DNA from: Burkholderiaceae bacterium
GTDB lineage: Bacteria > Pseudomonadota > Gammaproteobacteria > Burkholderiales > Burkholderiaceae_A
Assembly (NCBI GenBank): GCA_018882795.1
Contig: VERJ01000001.1
Span: 83,461 to 147,460 of the forward strand
Reading direction: 5' to 3'
Length of the DNA stretch: 64,000 nt
Both the position numbers and the translations under genes were made by a program. Shown piece by piece: positions 59,609 to 64,000 of the stretch. How positions within the stretch are numbered: the stretch's first letter is position 1; every line of letters begins with the position of its first letter. The notes under the pieces were generated by a model. The model was not told the DNA's origin and searched no databases. It saw only the letters and a list, made by a program, of their open reading frames with translations.

Positions 59609-60501
59609 GCCAGGCTACTTCCATCTTCCGACTGAAGACGAATCTTGACTGCCTCGAGATGTGCAGAGACCAGATGATCTTTTAACTCTTGAAAATGCTG
59701 CGCCATCACCTGTTGGCCCTGGGTCTGCGGGCGCACCACCACACTCACCGAATCTGCGATCTGCATGCCCCGAATCGTGACCATGCCAATGGTGGGCAAC
59801 TCAGCCTCAATCGAGATCTGTGCCCCTTTGACGAGACCCGCACCTGGATTTTTTGGGTCTTCACCATAGGTGTCTTCGCGGTAGATCTTGGCCCGCACGC
59901 CTGGTGTGAGCTCGCCATTCCAGACCAGCTGGCCATGCATCAACAGATTCAAACCATCCTGGACTTCCTGAGAACCACGCGCGGGAATGTTCTGCACTGC
60001 GGCTGCAGCGCTGCGCGGGCTTTTTTCTTTCGTTAGACCAAGCGCCTCTCCAAACTGGGCAACCGCCATCATGGGCGACTGATCAAGGCCTTTTTTCAGC
60101 ATGACTAAGGCCTCCTTCGGCGTTGCTGCCAGCGACTGATTCCCAGGGTCGCGCGTTTGCTGTTGCACCAACTCTTTGGGCATAGGCCACTTCAGGGAAT
60201 GCTCGCCAGATTCAACCTTGCCAAGCTGCATCGTGAGCTTTGCGATATGGGCTGCTGCTTCAGGGTCATCGGGAATTACCGGTGATGTGTAGATGGTGCC
60301 TGTCTGATCGGTACTGCTACGCACATTCGGAGTTGTGCGCGGCCCCTGTGACACCGGCACAGGGGTTTTTAAAATCACACTGGGATCGATGCGTGCTGCC
60401 GCATCGTTCATCACCACCGGGGCCACACGCGCAACCGGCTCAGGCTTGAGATCCTGAGGTGGTGGGGCCGCGGGTTTGGGTATGTTCGGTGGTATCTGCA
60501 T
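59605..60501 (-). CDS. FliK-like (hook-length control C-terminal-like) protein
   Basis: 298 aa; QLVWNGELTPGVRAKIYREDTYGEDPKN...GAQISIEAELPTIGMVTIRGMQIADSVSVVV; overlaps the FlhX-like gene by 4 nt (ATGA). Confidence 0.7.
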   Translation of the reverse strand: MQIPPNIPKPAAPPPQDLKPEPVARVAPVVMNDAAARIDPSVILKTPVPVSQGPRTTPNVRSSTDQTGTIYTSPVIPDDPEAAAHIAKLTMQLGKVESGEHSLKWPMPKELVQQQTRDPGNQSLAATPKEALVMLKKGLDQSPMMAVAQFGEALGLTKEKSPRSAAAAVQNIPARGSQEVQDGLNLLMHGQLVWNGELTPGVRAKIYREDTYGEDPKNPGAGLVKGAQISIEAELPTIGMVTIRGMQIADSVSVVVRPQTQGQQVMAQHFQELKDHLVSAHLEAVKIRLQSEDGSSLA

Positions 60502-60536
60502 GGGGCAAGGTCCTTACCCCACTTTATACGGCGAAC

Positions 60537-60989
60537 TCAGACTGCGGGGATAGCCCCTGCTGCGGAAATATGCACCGTGCTGGAGGCTTTTTCCACCCCC
60601 TCAGCACCAGAGCGCATCAGATGAATCTCAACCCAGGCGGCCTCCAGGTTACGAAAGACCTCGATCACGCCGGTGAGCATTTCGGAGTTATTTTTCAGTC
60701 GGGATTTCAGAATTTCCCGAATCGCCCAGTCATAGAGCGACGCCAGGTTCTGCGAAATCTCACCACCTTTGTCGTGATCGAGTGCGGCCAGCAGCCCCTT
60801 CTGAATCAGATCCAAAGACTTACTGACATATTCAGCATTTTCCCTGCCCTCTTCCATGGCCTTTTGCGCCAGTCGAAGGTTATCGATAAGTCGCTTGTAC
60901 ACAATCACAATCAACTCAATCGGACTGGCCTCGGAAACCGCCGTTTGTGCCGCAAGATTGCGGTAGGCGTTGAGATTACGGGCATTCAT
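60537..60989 (-). CDS. fliS: Flagellar export chaperone FliS
   Basis: NAYRNLAAQTAVSEASPIELIVIVYKRLIDNLRLAQKAMEEG. Confidence 0.92.
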   Translation of the reverse strand: MNARNLNAYRNLAAQTAVSEASPIELIVIVYKRLIDNLRLAQKAMEEGRENAEYVSKSLDLIQKGLLAALDHDKGGEISQNLASLYDWAIREILKSRLKNNSEMLTGVIEVFRNLEAAWVEIHLMRSGAEGVEKASSTVHISAAGAIPAV

Positions 60990-61069
60990 AGGTCTTCCCC
61001 TTGTTTAAATTCTTTCAGTGGCGTGTTCAACATTAAAAAATTCTTTCGTATCACTTTGGCGTTTAGTCA

Positions 61070-63979
61070 TTAACCGCTTTTCTGGCTGTTGACCAGGCTT
61101 TCAATCGCCGATGTCAGCGCGTTGCTGGTGGTCTGTAGTCGGAAGAGCAAGGCATCCAAGGCTGCGTATTGACGGTAGTAACGCTGCTCAATACGGGCGA
61201 GTTTGTCTTCCCAGTCGGATACACGCTCTTCCAATCGGGTTTGTTGGGTTTCGACATCGCTGATGTGGGCAGACACAATGCCACTGGACCGCAGCGAGGA
61301 TGTTAGAAAACTGGTCAGGCTGAGTGAACTGCTGGCATAGCCCAGGGTCACTCCCTGGGCGAACTTATCCTGCAGACCATTGGCAATCGCCGTATTCAAA
61401 TCGCCCTTATCCAAAAATAGTGTGCCGTCACGCTGGACTTCCACTCCAATTGAGGTAAAAGTGATGTTGCTGCCATCGGCCAGTCGAATGCCATTGGCAT
61501 AGAGCCCCCGAATTCGATCCATGAATGTGCGCAAGGTGGAGTCACCGTTGAGTACACCCCGTGCCTCCGGATCTTGCGAGGACATGGATTCGGTTTTATA
61601 GAAACCTACAAGGTCGTTATAGGCAGTGACAAAATCCTCGACGGCTGCGCCAGAGAGATCCTCTGCGCCCTTGGTCACGTTGATGATGGTCGCAGACGCA
61701 GCTGCAAGGCTTGTTGCCACATTTTGATCTGCCATTGATGCCAAAGCACCACCAGCGGGCAGGACTGGGCTATCCAGACTGAATGTCACGCCGTTAACAA
61801 CATCATCAACCTGATTGGATGCGCGCTGAACCGCAAGACCATTGACTGAAAAAAATGCATCGCGGGCGGATTGAAGTGTGGATGCTGATAACGCACTGTA
61901 CGTTGCCGCACCAGAGGATCCGGCTGTTGTAGTGGTCAGTGTCCCGACTGCGGCTGTTCGCACCAGCGTCGCAGCACCCACATCGCCATTCGCAGTGTAG
62001 GTCAATACGAGCTTTCCTTCGTCAGCACCAGACCCGGCGCTAAGCGTCATGTCATCGGTAGAGTAGTCCAAGTCAGCCGTCAATTTCGAGACCAGATCAG
62101 CAATCGTTGCCGCCGTAAGGGCTGCCGTAGTCAACACTTTTCCATTGGGCAATGTGAGGCTATAAACGTCCCCGATGGCGGGAGCCAATGTTGCCGTTTT
62201 TTGAACCTCTTGCGAAGCAGCAAACCCATTAACCTCTCCCAATACTCCGACCGATACCGGATCCTCGTATAGTGCCGCAGCAGATTTATTACCGAAACTT
62301 TTATACGTAATAACCAAATCTGAACCACTTTTAGACAGCTCAATATCACTAGCAGCATAGCCGTCGTTCGCAGTTAACTTGAAGAGCAAGTCATCAATAT
62401 CGGTTGGGTTTTCGGCAGTAAGAGTTGTGTTGTCAGCAAGGGTAAGCGTGTAATTCTTGGCGTTATTCAACGTTAAGCCAGAGAGCGTCTGCACTTCGTG
62501 TGATTCAGCGTCCCCGTCAATCCCCCCCAATGCTCCTACCGATACCCGATCCTGGTGTAATGCCGCAGCAGACTTATTACCGACACTTTTATAAGTAATA
62601 ACCAAATCTGAACCACTTTTAGACAGCACTACATCACTGGCTGCATAATTACCGTTCGCAATTAATTTGGCGAGCAAATCATCAATATCGACGGGGTTTG
62701 CTGCCGTAAGAGTTGAATTGTCAGCAAGAGTAAGCGTGTAATTTTTAGCGCTATCTAGCGTCAAACTGGAAATAGTCTGCACTTCCTGAGACCCGGAGGA
62801 TCCATCAACGCTGGTTACGGCAGGCTCACTTGCTGTTTTCTTCAATGTAGCAACACCCACATCAGCATTGCTTTTGTACGTGAGAATTAATTTCCCTAAA
62901 TCTGCTCCAGCCCCCTCTGTAATGACAACATTGCTCGTGCTGTAATCCAAGTCCGCCTGCAAAGCAGCCACGAGACTGCCAATGGTCGGGGTTGCACCAA
63001 GCGCCGCTGTGGTGAGCACCGTTCCATCAGCCAACACCAGTTCAAAAATATCTCTCTGAGCCGGTGTAAGACCAGATACAGCTTGCACTTCTTGCGCGGC
63101 AGCCCCCCCGGTTGCAACGCTTAGATTTGCCAGTGCGAGACTATTAGCTGCGCCGGTCGCCGTAGATGAGAGACTCAATGAATAGCTGCCGGCACCGATC
63201 TGAACCAAATTTGCCTCGACTTCGACATCCAACTCGTTAATCAACTCGGTCAGACTCGAGATCGAAGTGGTTGTGGACAATCCCTCTTGCGTGACCGCAG
63301 CGCTGGTTACTGCACCTCCCGCGGCCACCGTGATCTTTGCTGTAAGCCCCTGAATCGCATTCGAAGAGCTCAGTTGAAGTTCGTTTGCAGAGTTCTTGCG
63401 GGCGATAACACCCGATAACGTCCCGGCAGAAACCGCAGTGTTAATGGCGGAAACAACCTGATCCACTGTTGTCTGAGTTGTAACCGTGAACGTTTGTTCC
63501 TTGCCACCAGTCAGGGTGAAATTGATCTTGTCACCGGAGGCAAACGTTGTCTTACCGGCAAACTTCGCGTAATCGGGCGAATATTCCACCCCCGCATGCG
63601 TCATTGAAAAAGTGGAAAGGTCGACCACTTGATTGGTCGCGGTGAATCCCGCCATAGATAGCACCGCCGCCTGGGCCGTCTGGGCAACTTTTACCGAGTA
63701 AGTACCCGCCGAGGCGGCATTTGTTGCCGTTGCAGAGACCTTGGTCGGATCGCTGGAGTTGGCCGACCTGAGGGAGAAGACACCGGGCGTCTGAATGGCC
63801 TTCGCTGCCGACTCCAGTGCCGCCACCTTGCTTTTGAAGACCCCCAAGGTGCTGATGACCAGAGTTTTCTGGTCAATCTGGGCCTCTAGCTTCTTGACCG
63901 GCGCGCGCTCGACATCCATGAGACCGGTGACGATCTCTGGAACATTGATGCCCGTACTGGTAGCGCTGGTGACAGCCAT
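61070..63979 (-). CDS. fliD: Flagellar filament capping protein FliD, enlarged (969 aa)
   Basis: N-term INVPEIVTGLMDVERAPVKKLEAQID; C-term QQTRLEERVSDWEDKLARIEQRYYRQYAALDALLFRLQTTSNAL. Confidence 0.95.
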   Translation of the reverse strand: MAVTSATSTGINVPEIVTGLMDVERAPVKKLEAQIDQKTLVISTLGVFKSKVAALESAAKAIQTPGVFSLRSANSSDPTKVSATATNAASAGTYSVKVAQTAQAAVLSMAGFTATNQVVDLSTFSMTHAGVEYSPDYAKFAGKTTFASGDKINFTLTGGKEQTFTVTTQTTVDQVVSAINTAVSAGTLSGVIARKNSANELQLSSSNAIQGLTAKITVAAGGAVTSAAVTQEGLSTTTSISSLTELINELDVEVEANLVQIGAGSYSLSLSSTATGAANSLALANLSVATGGAAAQEVQAVSGLTPAQRDIFELVLADGTVLTTAALGATPTIGSLVAALQADLDYSTSNVVITEGAGADLGKLILTYKSNADVGVATLKKTASEPAVTSVDGSSGSQEVQTISSLTLDSAKNYTLTLADNSTLTAANPVDIDDLLAKLIANGNYAASDVVLSKSGSDLVITYKSVGNKSAAALHQDRVSVGALGGIDGDAESHEVQTLSGLTLNNAKNYTLTLADNTTLTAENPTDIDDLLFKLTANDGYAASDIELSKSGSDLVITYKSFGNKSAAALYEDPVSVGVLGEVNGFAASQEVQKTATLAPAIGDVYSLTLPNGKVLTTAALTAATIADLVSKLTADLDYSTDDMTLSAGSGADEGKLVLTYTANGDVGAATLVRTAAVGTLTTTTAGSSGAATYSALSASTLQSARDAFFSVNGLAVQRASNQVDDVVNGVTFSLDSPVLPAGGALASMADQNVATSLAAASATIINVTKGAEDLSGAAVEDFVTAYNDLVGFYKTESMSSQDPEARGVLNGDSTLRTFMDRIRGLYANGIRLADGSNITFTSIGVEVQRDGTLFLDKGDLNTAIANGLQDKFAQGVTLGYASSSLSLTSFLTSSLRSSGIVSAHISDVETQQTRLEERVSDWEDKLARIEQRYYRQYAALDALLFRLQTTSNALTSAIESLVNSQKSG
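61915..63091 (-). repeat. Four tandem ~96-102-aa repeats within FliD
   Basis: Units begin EVQAVSGL (63091), EVQTISSL (62785), EVQTLSGL (62497), EVQKTATL (62209); units 2 and 3 are both 96 codons and highly similar at DNA level. Confidence 0.88.
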
Positions 63980-64000
63980 TTAAAACCCTTTTCCCTGTTC

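Noticed and set aside
60500-60525. Short palindrome GGGGCAAGGTCCTTACCCC upstream of the FliK-like gene
   Set aside because: Loop too short and no T-tract; more likely overlaps the ribosome-binding region.
61915-63091. CRISPR-like regular repeats in fliD
   Set aside because: Repeats are long (288-306 bp), contiguous and in frame; they are protein domain repeats, not repeat-spacer units.

Overview
The window is a dense, high-GC chromosomal segment. Gene content and order (greA-rlmE, carAB, recR-ybaB-dnaX-ffs, trxA-rho-rpmE2, orn/rsgA) suggest a betaproteobacterium, probably Burkholderiales; this is inferred from the sequence only. Part A (about 0.1-22.3 kb) is housekeeping: rlmE, greA, carB, carA, a MAPEG protein, recR, ybaB, dnaX, the 4.5S SRP RNA, an AddA/AddB-like helicase-nuclease pair, trxA, rho, rpmE2, a large membrane protein, a MATE exporter, orn and rsgA. 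Part B (about 22.3-64 kb) is a large flagellar region. It contains a ParA-like ATPase, a YcgR/PilZ protein, flhB, motAB, flgBCDEFGHIJKL, a carbonic-anhydrase-like protein, fliRQPONMLKJIHGF, fleSR-type sigma54 regulators, fliE, a stand-alone FlhB C-terminal paralogue, a FliK-like protein, fliS and fliD. Main points for a second look: (1) flgB is interrupted by a 1-nt frame change, and the missing C-terminal helix is encoded intact in the adjacent frame; (2) a pair of inverted ~100-bp palindromic elements between rho and rpmE2 share a nearly identical core but have different, still complementary, outer stems; (3) an interspersed palindromic repeat is inserted in frame in the dnaX linker; (4) the externally exposed flagellar proteins FlgE (1033 aa), FlgL (665 aa) and FliD (969 aa) are greatly enlarged by repeats or inserted beta-domains; (5) a carbonic-anhydrase-like protein at the end of the fli operon has lost all three zinc histidines; (6) FlhB carries NPDH in place of the NPTH autocleavage motif while a stand-alone FlhB C-terminal paralogue sits beside a second FliK-like gene. 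No CRISPR array, tRNA, rRNA or complete transposon was seen.
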